Notes: a model not told the origin generated them from the sequence alone. A DNA stretch of 64,000 nt from an uncultured Salinicoccus sp. (GCA_947494965.1 CANLWV010000003.1:1-64000), one strand, 5' to 3'. Counted from the stretch's first letter, positions 1 through 8,845 are shown. A program made the numbers and translations.

Positions 1-84
<84 letters not shown>

Positions 85-174
85 GAGTGCTCTGACTCGT
101 TGCGGTTTTACTTGTCGCCCAAGTTGAATGGTTATACCATCCGGTTTTATTGGAATTAACGTTGACATATTGTC

Positions 175-197
175 ATTCAGTTTTCAATGTTCTCTCG
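175..197 (-). promoter_or_regulatory. boxA-like antitermination element of the rrn leader
   Basis: Minus-strand leader sequence GAGAACATTGAAAACTGAAT resembles the Firmicute rrn boxA region (typically CTTTGAAAACTGAAC), where NusB/S10 load for rRNA antitermination. Its position between P3 and the 16S gene fits. The match is partial. Confidence 0.5.
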
Positions 198-211
198 TTG
201 ACTGCTTTACT

Positions 212-240
212 ATTGTAGCATTCGTCCTACATATTTGCAA
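212..240 (-). promoter_or_regulatory. rrn promoter P3 (nearest 16S)
   Basis: Minus-strand -35 TTGCAA (235-240), 17-nt spacer, -10 TACAAT (212-217). It lies about 130 bases upstream of the mature 16S end, ahead of the boxA-like leader element. Confidence 0.7.
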
Positions 241-313
241 TCCTTATTATCTCTTTTTCAAAATTGCTTTTGTAGTTTTTAAATGCCCGCCTACTGTTTT
301 CAGCGACTTCTCT

Positions 314-342
314 ACTATACCATCTTCCAATTTCGCTTGCAA
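314..342 (-). promoter_or_regulatory. rrn promoter P2
   Basis: Minus-strand -35 TTGCAA (337-342), 17-nt spacer, -10 TATAGT (314-319). It shares the downstream GTCGCTGAAAACAG block with P1. Tandem sigma-A promoters of this kind are the norm for Bacillus/Staphylococcus rRNA operons and give growth-rate control. Confidence 0.72.
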
Positions 343-410
343 CCTTTTTTTATTTTTATTTTAGGTTGGTTGCTGTCGGTAAGTTGCCATCTGTTTTCAG
401 CGACTTTTAT

Positions 411-439
411 ATCATAGCAAGCTCTCTTTAGAGTGTCAA
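411..439 (-). promoter_or_regulatory. rrn promoter P1 (most upstream)
   Basis: On the minus strand a perfect -35 TTGACA (434-439) is followed after exactly 17 nt by -10 TATGAT (411-416). It is the first of three promoters with the same geometry that read toward the 16S gene. The sequence just downstream, GTCGCTGAAAACAG, is repeated after P2, so the two promoters probably arose by duplication. Confidence 0.8.
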
Positions 440-480
440 CGGTATGCAGCTTTTTTATCGTGCATTGTTACACTAATTGA

Positions 481-505
481 AAAGGCGGTGCATAGCACCG
501 CCTTT
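481..505 (-). terminator. Hairpin terminator after kbaA
   Basis: A perfect inverted repeat, AAAGGCGGTG / CACCGCCTTT with a 5-nt loop, sits directly after the kbaA stop codon and is followed on the minus strand by TTTTC. It separates the salA-kbaA operon from the rRNA promoters. Confidence 0.75.
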
Positions 506-506
506 G

Positions 507-1277
507 TCATTTCTTATGAGATGTATTCTGTCTCGTTTTGTTCTTATACTTCATCTTATTGTTTACTTTAACCTGACCAGCTTCTTTTTGTTTTTGGCGT
601 TCATCTCTCTGTGCCATTGCTTTTCTATTTTCTTCGTTGCGTTCTGCCTTCGTCACCCTACCACGTTCTCGTTTTTCCTGCTCTGACGCTTCAATATACT
701 TTGGCAACATTATAAGTTGGAAAGCATTCACTGCCACCAATGTAAAGATTGAACGATAGATCCAAGATGTATCCTCTACGTTTAGGAAAGGAAGCAGGGC
801 AATCGAGGTCATGAATACCATATAGAAGAGTGATGGGATGAAGACTTGGGTACCGCGCGCTTCGCGGTCTTTCCACCATGCGACTATAAAACCGGCAATG
901 ACTACAATGATTGGAATCCATATATAATCAATTATCTCACCCGCTTCTTTGCCAAAGCGGTAAAATCTGACATAGAAAAGGTCGAATACAGCATAAATCA
1001 CCAATAACAATTGTATATAAGGCCATAGCTTCCTGAAAAGCCCCATCCCTAATGGATGGATGAACAGATAGATGAAGAATGCCACTTGACTTACTGTGGC
1101 AATCAACAATCCATATCCAAGAAACCAGATCAAGCCAGCAAGAAATTCACCAAATTGGCCTGCAAAAAGGTATCGCGTTACATTCTCATACTCTGTAACC
1201 ATGCTCACCAGAGCTGTGATGATCATGCCGAGGAGTAGTGTCCTGAAATAGAACCTCACAAGATACTTAGATGTCAT
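507..1277 (-). CDS. kbaA: KbaA-like membrane protein (KinB-signalling pathway activator)
   Basis: A 256-residue integral membrane protein with about six hydrophobic helices in residues 8-200 and a strongly basic, Gln/Lys/Arg-rich cytoplasmic tail (about 205-256). The N-terminal pattern (tyrosine/arginine-rich start, then TM helices and an aromatic VRFYRFG loop near residue 105) fits KbaA. In Bacillus, KbaA is needed for the sporulation kinase KinB to act. It starts 16 bases after the salA stop, so it is in one operon with it, and ends at a terminator. In B. subtilis the order is cwlD-salA-gerD-kbaA, then rRNA; here gerD is absent. No sporulation gene is visible in the window, so the protein probably has another role in membrane signalling or lipoprotein handling. 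Family call fairly sure; function in this organism unknown. Confidence 0.75.
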   Translation of the reverse strand: MTSKYLVRFYFRTLLLGMIITALVSMVTEYENVTRYLFAGQFGEFLAGLIWFLGYGLLIATVSQVAFFIYLFIHPLGMGLFRKLWPYIQLLLVIYAVFDLFYVRFYRFGKEAGEIIDYIWIPIIVVIAGFIVAWWKDREARGTQVFIPSLFYMVFMTSIALLPFLNVEDTSWIYRSIFTLVAVNAFQLIMLPKYIEASEQEKRERGRVTKAERNEENRKAMAQRDERQKQKEAGQVKVNNKMKYKNKTRQNTSHKK

Positions 1278-1292
1278 ACTATAATCCCCCGG

Positions 1293-2342
1293 CTATTTAC
1301 TTTCATCGATTACATTGTCTGCAATCTCGCGATAGATCTTTCCTATCTGATGGTCCGCCCCGTAGACTGAAGGCGCAAAATCCTCTTTGTCCCATTTAGG
1401 CTGGCCAAGAGGCAACTGGCCAAGTAGCGGCACACTTAGTTCATCAGCAAGCTTCTGTCCGCCACCCTGTCCAAAGACATACTCCTTCTCTTCTGTAAGT
1501 TCACTCTCAAAGTAACTCATGTTTTCTATGACACCAATGATGTCGTGATCAGTATGCTGTGCCATGGCACCTGCCCGGGCAGCGACGAATGCGGCTGTCG
1601 GATGTGGTGTGGTTACTATTATTTCCTTACTGTGCGGCAACAGCTGATGGACATCAAGTGCCACATCTCCGGTACCAGGAGGGAGGTCCAAAAGAAGATA
1701 GTCAAGATCGCCCCAATCGACTTCATTAAAGAAGCTGCTGATCATCTTGCCGAGCATAGGACCTCTCCAGATCACCGGTGTATTCTCTTCGACAAAAAAT
1801 GCCATGGAAATAACTTTTACTCCGTATCTTTCAACAGGGATGATTGTTTTATCCTTAATTCCAGGTTTTTCGGTGATACCCATCATATCGGGCACACTGA
1901 ACCCATATATATCCGCATCTATGAGTCCGACTTTTTTGCCTTTCTCCGCCAATGAGACCGCTAAATTGACTGCTACTGTCGATTTGCCGACCCCACCTTT
2001 GCCGGAAGCGATAGAAATGAACGCTGTATCATTATCTTTGAAGCGATTCTCCACTTCACTGCCTGAAGTGCCTCTATGGCGTTCGATTGTCTCTTCGTCC
2101 AGTTCATCGAACCTGAGACCGACTGTATCTGCGCCTGCTTCTTTGACTGCATTTACGATTTTCATCTGCAGATCAAGCTGCTCCTGTCCGCCGAGACGGC
2201 CAATTGCCACTTTTACACTTACATGGTTCTTTTCCTCTTTGATGCTTATTTCCTGGATGCCCTCTGTTTCGGATATAGGTACATTGAGGATTGGATCATT
2301 TATGTTGCCGACGATTTCTTCCACTTGCTCTCTAGTAAGCAT
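1293..2342 (-). CDS. salA: Mrp/SalA-type P-loop ATPase
   Basis: A 349-residue protein with an N-terminal MIP18/DUF59 domain (about 1-75) and a ParA/MinD-like ATPase domain carrying the deviant Walker A GKGGVGKST at 114-122, then DADIYG and DLPPGTGDV. Mrp/ApbC proteins carry Fe-S clusters on a CxxC pair placed after ENMSYF; here that stretch reads ENMSYFESELTEEKEYVFG and has no cysteines. This is the form seen in Bacillus SalA, a regulator of scoC/aprE expression, so classical Fe-S carrier function is doubtful. It is the first gene of an operon with kbaA, the same neighbours as in Bacillus. Start ATG is preceded by a GGAGAA ribosome site. Confidence 0.88.
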   Translation of the reverse strand: MLTREQVEEIVGNINDPILNVPISETEGIQEISIKEEKNHVSVKVAIGRLGGQEQLDLQMKIVNAVKEAGADTVGLRFDELDEETIERHRGTSGSEVENRFKDNDTAFISIASGKGGVGKSTVAVNLAVSLAEKGKKVGLIDADIYGFSVPDMMGITEKPGIKDKTIIPVERYGVKVISMAFFVEENTPVIWRGPMLGKMISSFFNEVDWGDLDYLLLDLPPGTGDVALDVHQLLPHSKEIIVTTPHPTAAFVAARAGAMAQHTDHDIIGVIENMSYFESELTEEKEYVFGQGGGQKLADELSVPLLGQLPLGQPKWDKEDFAPSVYGADHQIGKIYREIADNVIDESK

Positions 2343-2410
2343 TTAAAAATTCTCCTTTACGCCTTATGGTTAATACATCCATGATAACACAACATATTCT
2401 ATTTATAATG

Positions 2411-2446
2411 AAAAAAAACCAAACACTTTATGGCTGAAGTGTTTGG
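2411..2446 (-). terminator. Rho-independent terminator of the mechanosensitive-channel-like gene
   Basis: Minus-strand stem CCAAACACTT / AAGTGTTTGG with an 8-nt loop, followed by eight T residues. It lies 36 bases after the stop codon of the gene ending at 2483. Confidence 0.9.
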
Positions 2447-2482
2447 TTACTTTACTCACATTAAGTTGTAGGTTAATGGATA

Positions 2483-3397
2483 TTACTCTTTCTCATTCAC
2501 TTTATTTTCGAATTTCTCGAGCTGTTTTTGAGCGAACGGTTTACCACCCATACCAAAGCTTATTGCAAAAGCAACAGCTACAGCGCCTAGGATGATCAGG
2601 AATGCTAGATTTACGATGCTCTGGGCGAAATTCAATTGATCGAGCGTCATAAAGACCGCGACGATTATAATCAGATACTTGGCAATCTCGCCGATGAAGG
2701 CATTTCCTGTACTCTTAGTTATTACAGTAGAAAGTAAATTGCCTCCGACAAATCCTAGAGTCAATATAATTAGGGCTGAGATAATAAGTGGAATATAGGC
2801 GATAATCGTTGTTCCAATCGTATTGAAGACTTCCAGGTTCAATACTGTCAACGCCTGTACGACGAAGAACAGACCTACTAGTACCGATATGACTACACCG
2901 GAAGCTTGTGGAATGTCAATTCCTTCTTTTGTCTTATCGCCAAAGTTTACGTATGAATTGAATCTGCTCATATTTAAGTTCTGGAGTAGATTTGTAACCA
3001 ATCTACCTAGAATCTTAGCCAGGTACAGTCCCAATACTATCAGAACCGCAGCAACAAGCAGTTTCGGGATGAAATTAAGTACTGCAGTCATCATTTCTTT
3101 AATTGGAGCTGATACCGACTGCATATTCAACGCGTCGAAAACTGGGGGCAGGAACAAGATAAATACTAGAAAGTATGCCAGCTTTCCAAGTGTAGTAATG
3201 ATGCCTTCCGATTCCTTTTTAGCTTCGTCCGGACTGCTCAACTCTTTTTTCTGCAGCCATTTATCGAAGCCGACTGCCTTCAAACCTTTTACGATAATGT
3301 TTTTAAGCACTACTGCGATAATCCACGCTAAAAGTAAAAGTAAAAGTGCACTGATTAAATTAGGTATAAAAGCGATGATCTTGTCTAATACCGACAT
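2483..3397 (-). CDS. Small mechanosensitive ion channel-like membrane protein
   Basis: 304 residues with about five hydrophobic segments (roughly 10-32, 70-90, 105-130, 170-215, 235-285) and the GxxLAKILG-type amphipathic helices of the conserved-TM-helix/MscS-related family (CmpX-like). It ends with a short charged tail. Members are predicted osmotic or stress channels, but few have been characterised. It lacks the full MscS beta domain, so gating function is unproven. It is a single gene with its own terminator and a long 5' region shared divergently with the amylase gene. Confidence 0.65.
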   Translation of the reverse strand: MSVLDKIIAFIPNLISALLLLLLAWIIAVVLKNIIVKGLKAVGFDKWLQKKELSSPDEAKKESEGIITTLGKLAYFLVFILFLPPVFDALNMQSVSAPIKEMMTAVLNFIPKLLVAAVLIVLGLYLAKILGRLVTNLLQNLNMSRFNSYVNFGDKTKEGIDIPQASGVVISVLVGLFFVVQALTVLNLEVFNTIGTTIIAYIPLIISALIILTLGFVGGNLLSTVITKSTGNAFIGEIAKYLIIIVAVFMTLDQLNFAQSIVNLAFLIILGAVAVAFAISFGMGGKPFAQKQLEKFENKVNEKE

Positions 3398-3586
3398 TAG
3401 TTGATCTCCTACGTTACCCCAAAAAATTACCTCCTTAAAATGTATTATGGTTAGCCATCATCTAGTTTTATGGCAACTAAACACATTTTTCCTTTTTATT
3501 TCAAAATTAAAATATTTCATTTTAGGTTAACTACGCTCATATTGGCTATAAAGAGAGTATTACAATAGAGAGGAATGGGACCATAT

Positions 3587-5032
3587 ATGAACTTAACAAT
3601 CATGCAGTATTTCGAATGGTATCTCCCCGATGACGGCGAACATTGGAACCGTCTCAAGGATGATGCCCAAAAAATAAAGGATAAAGGCTTTGATGCCGTA
3701 TGGTTGCCACCACCCACTAAAGCGGACAGTACGGCAGATCCCGGGTATGCAGTCTATGATGTGTACGACCTTGGAGAATTTGATCAGAAGGGAGACGTCC
3801 GCACCAAATATGGTACGCGTGAACAACTCGAAGCGGCGATAGCAGCATGTAAGGAGGCCAATCTACTGGTCTACATCGATCTTGTGATGAATCATAAAGC
3901 TGCCGGAGATGAAACTGAAACATTCAAAGTCATCGAAGTGGATCAGGAAGATCGGGAAAAGGATATTTCTGAACCTTTTGATATCGAAGGGTATACACGG
4001 TTCTTCTTCCCCGGAAGAGATGGAAAATACAGTGACTTCGTTTGGAATTTCAACCATTTCAGTGGAGTCGACTATGATGCACGAGAAGACCGAACAGGGA
4101 TTTTCCGTATCTTGGGTGACTACAAGGATTGGAACAGTAATGTTGATGACGAATATGGCAATTTCGACTACCTCATGTTCTCAGACATCGATTACGATCA
4201 TCCCGATGTCAAAGAAGAGATGATTGGTTGGGGAAAATGGCTCACTGATACTTTGGACGTCGATGGATTCAGGTTGGATGCCGTCAAGCATATCGATAGT
4301 ACATTTATCGCAGAGTTTATAGAAGCGCTGGAAGCACATGCTGATCGCGACTTATATTTCTTCGGAGAGTTCTGGAATCCAGATGTAGAAGCTAAAGAAG
4401 GATTTTTGAAGGATGTAGAATTCGATATAGATCTTTTCGATGTTAAATTGCACTATAATCTTTTTGAAGCTGCAAATGAATATGAAGGCTATGATCTCAC
4501 CCAGATATTCGATGGCACACTCGTGCAGGAAGATCCTTGGAATACCGTCACCTTCGTAGACAATCATGATACGCAGCCTGGAGAATCTCTTGAGTCATTT
4601 ATTGACGGCTGGTTCAAACAGTCCGCCTATGCACTCATTCTTCTGAGACAGGATGGATTTCCTTGCGTTTTCTACGGAGATTACTATGGAACGGATGGTG
4701 AAGACGGGATGGGAGAATTGATCGATCCACTTCTATACGCCAGACATAACAAGGCGCTTGGAGAACAACAAGATTACCTCGACCACCCCAATACAATCGG
4801 CTGGGTGCGTTTTGGAGAAGATGAAGTCGAAAATTCCGGCTGCGCCGTCCTCATTTCAAATGGGCTGGAAGAAGGGGTCAAAAAAATGTATGTGGGCGAC
4901 GCGCATAGCGGTGAGGAATGGATTGATGTTACCGAAAACAGGGAGGATATCGTTACCATCGATGAAGAAGGCAATGGGGAATTCTTCGTCGATAGTCAGA
5001 GCGTCAGTGTATACGCTCTTCCAGACGCTTAA
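3587..5032 (+). CDS. amyS: Cytosolic alpha-amylase (GH13)
   Basis: About 481 residues when started at the ATG at 3587; an in-frame ATG at 3575 would add four residues but overlaps the GAGAGGA ribosome site. The sequence opens with the MQYFEWYLPDDGEHW segment of Bacillus-type alpha-amylases and has no signal peptide, so it acts inside the cell on imported maltodextrin or stored glycogen. Numbered from the ATG at 3587, the catalytic triad is visible: nucleophile Asp231 in GFRLDAVKH, acid/base Glu261 in GEFW, and Asp328 in VDNHDTQ. It should cut internal alpha-1,4-glucosidic bonds and complements malQ and glgP farther along. The broken symporter gene follows after 26 bases. Confidence 0.93.
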   Translation: MNLTIMQYFEWYLPDDGEHWNRLKDDAQKIKDKGFDAVWLPPPTKADSTADPGYAVYDVYDLGEFDQKGDVRTKYGTREQLEAAIAACKEANLLVYIDLVMNHKAAGDETETFKVIEVDQEDREKDISEPFDIEGYTRFFFPGRDGKYSDFVWNFNHFSGVDYDAREDRTGIFRILGDYKDWNSNVDDEYGNFDYLMFSDIDYDHPDVKEEMIGWGKWLTDTLDVDGFRLDAVKHIDSTFIAEFIEALEAHADRDLYFFGEFWNPDVEAKEGFLKDVEFDIDLFDVKLHYNLFEAANEYEGYDLTQIFDGTLVQEDPWNTVTFVDNHDTQPGESLESFIDGWFKQSAYALILLRQDGFPCVFYGDYYGTDGEDGMGELIDPLLYARHNKALGEQQDYLDHPNTIGWVRFGEDEVENSGCAVLISNGLEEGVKKMYVGDAHSGEEWIDVTENREDIVTIDEEGNGEFFVDSQSVSVYALPDA

Positions 5033-5058
5033 TATATAATTAAACAAAGGGATAAGCC

Positions 5059-6039
5059 ATGGAGAAATTAATAGAATCAGTGACGGCCATTTCATCGTTC
5101 CTTTGGGGATACCCGATTATCATCATGTTGTTTTTCACTAGCGTCTACTTAACTTTCAGGTTGAAGTTCTTTCAGTTTGTCTACCCTTTCTATTTCAACC
5201 CACTGGCAACCGGTATCATTATAGCCATTGCTGTCGGCGTCGTTGTCTTTGGTGGTGTGAAACGCATCGGCAAAGTGTCTTCTTACCTCGTCCCTTTCAT
5301 GGCCTTGTTCTATATTCTGGCAGGGGTTATCATTCTTATTTTGAATGCCTCGGCCGTTCCCGCAGCTTTTGGATTGATTTTCACCGAAGCCTTCAATCCG
5401 ACAGCGGCTCTTGGCGGCGGGGCTGGAGCGGTACTCGCTGAAACAATACGGTGGGGCTTCGCACGCGGCATCTACAGCAATGAAGCGGGGCTAGGTACTT
5501 CTCCAATTGCACATGCTGCTGCCCAGACAGATCACCCAATTCGTCAGGCTTTTTGGGCCGTGATTCAAATTCTGGTTGATACCCTGATCATTTGTACAGT
5601 TACAGCGTTAGTCGTCCTAACAACAGGTGTATGGCCACAGAGTGATGCACATAAGGAAAGTGTCAGGGAAGCTTTGACGGCCCGGGCCTTCGAAGAATCT
5701 TTTGGACCGGTCGGAAGTTATGTAGTATCGATAGCCTTGGTTATATTTGTCTTCTCGACCATAACGGTAGTCGTTTTTTATGGCGCACGGCAAGCAGAGT
5801 ACCTTTTCGGCCTCTGGGCCGGCACAGTCATGAAGAGTATCTACGTCATTTCAATCGTTGTCGGGGCGATAGGAGGAGCAACTGCCTTATGGGCCTTCCT
5901 TGATCTCACTTTATTCTTTGTAGTGTTACCGAATATCATCGCCATAATATTGCTTTCTCCAAAGGTCATCGAATTGAAGAAGGAATTTTTCAATGATCCG
6001 AAGTATTACCAGAAAGATATAGAAGATGAACATGTGTGA
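5059..6039 (+). pseudogene. Alanine/sodium symporter (AGCS family) with large internal deletion
   Basis: The frame is open for 326 residues, but AGCS carriers have about 450-490. The N terminus (first helix and TFRLKFFQF) and the C-terminal two thirds (FGGVKRIGK, GAVLAETIRWGFARGIYSNEAGLGTSPIAHAAA, VDT, then four helices) are well conserved. Between about residue 42 and residue 46 the sequence jumps from the first helix straight to the NPLATGII segment, skipping around 140 residues with the family's substrate- and sodium-binding helices 2-4 and the GTGNIAG motif. The junction lies near 5180-5195 and keeps the frame. Such a protein is unlikely to transport. An assembly collapse is possible but nothing in the sequence suggests it. 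A ribosome site AAAGGGAT precedes the ATG. Confidence 0.8.
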
Positions 6040-6070
6040 TTAAAGAGATTTCGTTTCTGTAAATATTGTA

Positions 6071-6116
6071 AAAAACCCACTTAGCGATACTAAAATATCG
6101 AATCACTAAGTGGGGT
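6071..6116. terminator. Bidirectional terminator between symporter and opine dehydrogenase genes
   Basis: Long inverted repeat CCCACTTAG...CTAAGTGGG around an AT-rich centre. On the minus strand it is followed by TTTTTT, on the plus strand by GGTTGCCTATTTTT, so it probably serves both convergent genes, mainly the minus one. Confidence 0.8.
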
Positions 6117-6165
6117 TGCCTATTTTTAATCTTCAAAATATCATGTGCATCTGATGAGTCACGAA

Positions 6166-7263
6166 TTAATCTCTAGTATGGTTGTATCTCATATCTTCAT
6201 TCAGTTGTGCCGGACTGCTATCCTCTATACCTAGCTTAGCCAAAGTCACACCTTCCTGGAAATAGTCACGTTCCAAAAGGACTCCCGCTAATATAATGAC
6301 CGAGTCCATTACCGGTGTTTGAACCCCAACCATCTTTCCAATGCTTGCCCACAATACTAGCCCGTTGGATACATCTTCTGTAACATAACGATTGTCAAGT
6401 TCTATCGGTCCCTTTATATCCTTCAAAACCTTCGAATGGTTGTACTGCTCATCTAAGGTAAGTCCATCTTCAAAATACCCACTCCTGAGGCTTCTTTCTG
6501 ATTTCGAAAGTGCATCAAAACCAAGCGCTCTGCAGATCTCCTGACGTTCTTCATCAATTTTGTGCACCACGTTCACAGTGTGCTTGGTGATTCCTTCTTT
6601 GTAGAGATAGAAATCATCCCCAGCGTAATCGATCCTCCCCGCATTCAGTATGGAAGGGCCTGGATGGCTCTCAGGATTACCGTTGTTTAAGGTTGTTTCC
6701 AGTATATTTTCAGCGGGTTCGAGGTAGTCGTACATGCGATGGAATACCTCGAGCATCTCCTCGGTATGTCTCGCCGGATATGCGGCAAAGAGATTATATT
6801 TATTATAGGCGATGAGCTGTGCTTCATTATTTTCAGATGAATAGCGTGAGGCGTAGGTCAGTGACATCGTCTCGCCTACTTTTACATCGACGTCAGCTTT
6901 CATATTATGCAGTACACGCCTAAAACGAAGGCTTGACATTGCACTTGCTCCGTTGATCAGTATATACTGTCCATCCTCAATATAAGGTGCAATCGTTTCG
7001 CCAACCGGTTCAATTGCAACAGAAGGTATTGTAAGCATTATTACATCCTGCCCCTTGACAGCCTCTTCCGCTTCGCGTGTAAATCTATGGAGGGAGATTG
7101 GTTTTCCATTGAATGAAATTGTCCCACTCTCCTCAATTTGACTCAAATCCTTCTTCGATTGCGGCGACTGAAAAAGTGTCACCTGGTGCCCCTTCTCAGT
7201 CATATCAGCGGCCGCGGTGATCCCACCATTGCCGGCACCAAAAATCCCTATTTTTAAACCCAT
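6166..7263 (-). CDS. Opine (octopine/nopaline) dehydrogenase-family protein
   Basis: 365 residues. An N-terminal Rossmann fold binds NAD(P)H (MGLKIGIFGAGNGGITAA, glycine motif at about 7-12) and is followed by the alpha-helical octopine-dehydrogenase C-terminal domain with NNGNPESHPGPSILNAGRID, the NxxxH region typical of the family. These enzymes reductively condense an amino acid with a 2-oxo acid, or run in reverse. The start at 7263 is chosen because AAGGAGGGATTTG lies just upstream and the Rossmann motif begins immediately; an upstream ATG at 7293 falls inside the preceding gene. It is 13 bases downstream of an amidohydrolase, forming a two-gene operon. It is not close to the staphylopine enzyme CntM. 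Substrate unknown. Confidence 0.78.
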   Translation of the reverse strand: MGLKIGIFGAGNGGITAAADMTEKGHQVTLFQSPQSKKDLSQIEESGTISFNGKPISLHRFTREAEEAVKGQDVIMLTIPSVAIEPVGETIAPYIEDGQYILINGASAMSSLRFRRVLHNMKADVDVKVGETMSLTYASRYSSENNEAQLIAYNKYNLFAAYPARHTEEMLEVFHRMYDYLEPAENILETTLNNGNPESHPGPSILNAGRIDYAGDDFYLYKEGITKHTVNVVHKIDEERQEICRALGFDALSKSERSLRSGYFEDGLTLDEQYNHSKVLKDIKGPIELDNRYVTEDVSNGLVLWASIGKMVGVQTPVMDSVIILAGVLLERDYFQEGVTLAKLGIEDSSPAQLNEDMRYNHTRD

Positions 7264-7276
7264 CAAATCCCTCCTT

Positions 7277-8833
7277 CTATAGTTGTCCATCATAGACGAC
7301 TTCGCCGTCGACGATTGTTTTTATTACTTTTGCGGTTAATAATTCCTCAGACGATATCTGCATGACGTCACGCTCAAATATCGCGAAGTCAGCGTAATAA
7401 CCTACGTCAATCAACCCCGCCCTGTCACCTTTATAGATAATCGCGGCAGCATCATGTGTATACATTTTAAATGCTTCATACCGGCTGATGCATTCACTTT
7501 CATTATAGACCCCGCTCTCCCCACGACGTGTGACAAGTGTATGGATTCCCTGCATCGGATTGGCTGTTTCGATAGGAGCATCCGACGATCCGCCAAGCAT
7601 CAAGCCATAATCAAGCATTGTCTTGAATGGATAAAGGTATGCTGTACGTGTTTCTCCGAGATATTTCTCTACCCAGGGCATATCAGATGTAAGAAATGTT
7701 GGCTGTACATCGCATATGATACTCGTTTTAGCCATTCTCTCAAGCAGGGGTTGGTTCAACAGACTTGTGTGAATCAATCTGTCGTGTTTACCTTCAGGAA
7801 CTGGATGTTTTTCAATGGCGTCCACCACCATCTCACACGCTCTATCTCCTATGACATGTACTGCTACTGCATCCTTATTGCACCGGGCCTTCACAATGAG
7901 CGATTCCAGATCTTCCTGGGAGTGGATCTGCAGTCCATGCTCAGCCGTGCCTTCATAAGGGTCTTTAACCAGAGCGGTTTTCCCACCGAAAGCGCCATCC
8001 ATGAAAAGTTTCATGGCATCAGGTTCAATCCAGTCTTTTCGGTAATCTGGCCCATCTGCAACCATCTCATCGTAAACTTGTTCGTGCCGAAGCAGATTGA
8101 CCCGGATCTTTTTACCCTCGGGCCCCACCGTCTTGAGATATGCCCCGAGGGGTACTTGATAAGGACCGTGATAAGACATATCCTCTGTATGGACATTGGT
8201 GATGCCATACGAATGGAGATGATCGACTGCTGTTGATATGTCATCGCTTATTGAATCGATATCATCTTCCACAGTTTTCTCCCTAACCATTTCAAAAGCC
8301 TTATCATAGACCCACCCTGTCAATTCCCCGTCCGCATCTCTTTCGAAATATCCACCTTCCGGATCTCCTGTGGTACGATCAAGGCCGAGAAGCGACATTG
8401 CTTCCGTGTTGATCAATCCGGCGTGATGGCATACACGGGTAATCAGTGTCGGCTTATGGATCAGCATATCCAGCTCTTCACGCTTCATTTTATATTGACC
8501 AGGAAAATTATTCTCATCATAGCCCAAGATGACATTCCATTTATCCTTCGAATCAAATTCTGAGACCAATTTTTTCATCATATTGATATCGTCGACGTCA
8601 TTGAGTGCGAGTGATTTTAATTTCTTCCCTAACATGACCAGATGCATGTGTGTATCAGTCAATCCCGGCAGCATTGTGGCACCTTCTAGATCTACCAGTT
8701 CATCCGCTTCATGCCTAAAATCCGAGTAAATACCCGCGCCGAGAATAATTCCATTCTCTACAAGAACCGCCTGTACCTTATCTTCCGACCGCTTCATCGT
8801 ATATATATTCCCATTATAATATAATGTCTTCAT
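7277..8833 (-). CDS. YtcJ-like metal-dependent amidohydrolase (amidohydrolase family 3)
   Basis: 518 residues with the composite amidohydrolase layout: small beta domain, then a TIM barrel opening with GLTDTHMHL (metal-binding HxH, about residues 61-63), a VHVIGDRA strand with a further His, and SSDAPIETANP carrying the catalytic Asp region, returning to a C-terminal beta segment. Family members hydrolyse N-acyl or cyclic amide bonds. No signal peptide, so cytosolic. It is the first gene of the operon with the opine dehydrogenase, which suggests the pair processes one compound, for example an N-acylated or opine-type nutrient. That pairing is an inference from context. Confidence 0.82.
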   Translation of the reverse strand: MKTLYYNGNIYTMKRSEDKVQAVLVENGIILGAGIYSDFRHEADELVDLEGATMLPGLTDTHMHLVMLGKKLKSLALNDVDDINMMKKLVSEFDSKDKWNVILGYDENNFPGQYKMKREELDMLIHKPTLITRVCHHAGLINTEAMSLLGLDRTTGDPEGGYFERDADGELTGWVYDKAFEMVREKTVEDDIDSISDDISTAVDHLHSYGITNVHTEDMSYHGPYQVPLGAYLKTVGPEGKKIRVNLLRHEQVYDEMVADGPDYRKDWIEPDAMKLFMDGAFGGKTALVKDPYEGTAEHGLQIHSQEDLESLIVKARCNKDAVAVHVIGDRACEMVVDAIEKHPVPEGKHDRLIHTSLLNQPLLERMAKTSIICDVQPTFLTSDMPWVEKYLGETRTAYLYPFKTMLDYGLMLGGSSDAPIETANPMQGIHTLVTRRGESGVYNESECISRYEAFKMYTHDAAAIIYKGDRAGLIDVGYYADFAIFERDVMQISSEELLTAKVIKTIVDGEVVYDGQL

Positions 8834-8845
8834 ACATTACCCCCA

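Noticed and set aside
507..1277. KbaA taken as evidence of sporulation
   Set aside because: gerD, cwlD and other sporulation genes are absent from the window, and related non-sporing Bacilli keep KbaA-like proteins.
1747..2346. 199-residue plus-strand open frame opposite salA
   Set aside because: Antisense to a conserved gene, low-complexity Ser/Pro composition, no ribosome site; a frame shadow.
6166..7263. Staphylopine dehydrogenase CntM
   Set aside because: The Rossmann motif and C-terminal pattern are of the octopine dehydrogenase type, and cntK, cntL and the cnt transporter are missing.
7454..8236. 260-residue plus-strand open frame opposite the amidohydrolase gene
   Set aside because: Long only because the opposite strand is coding; Cys/His-rich shadow sequence with no family resemblance or start signal.
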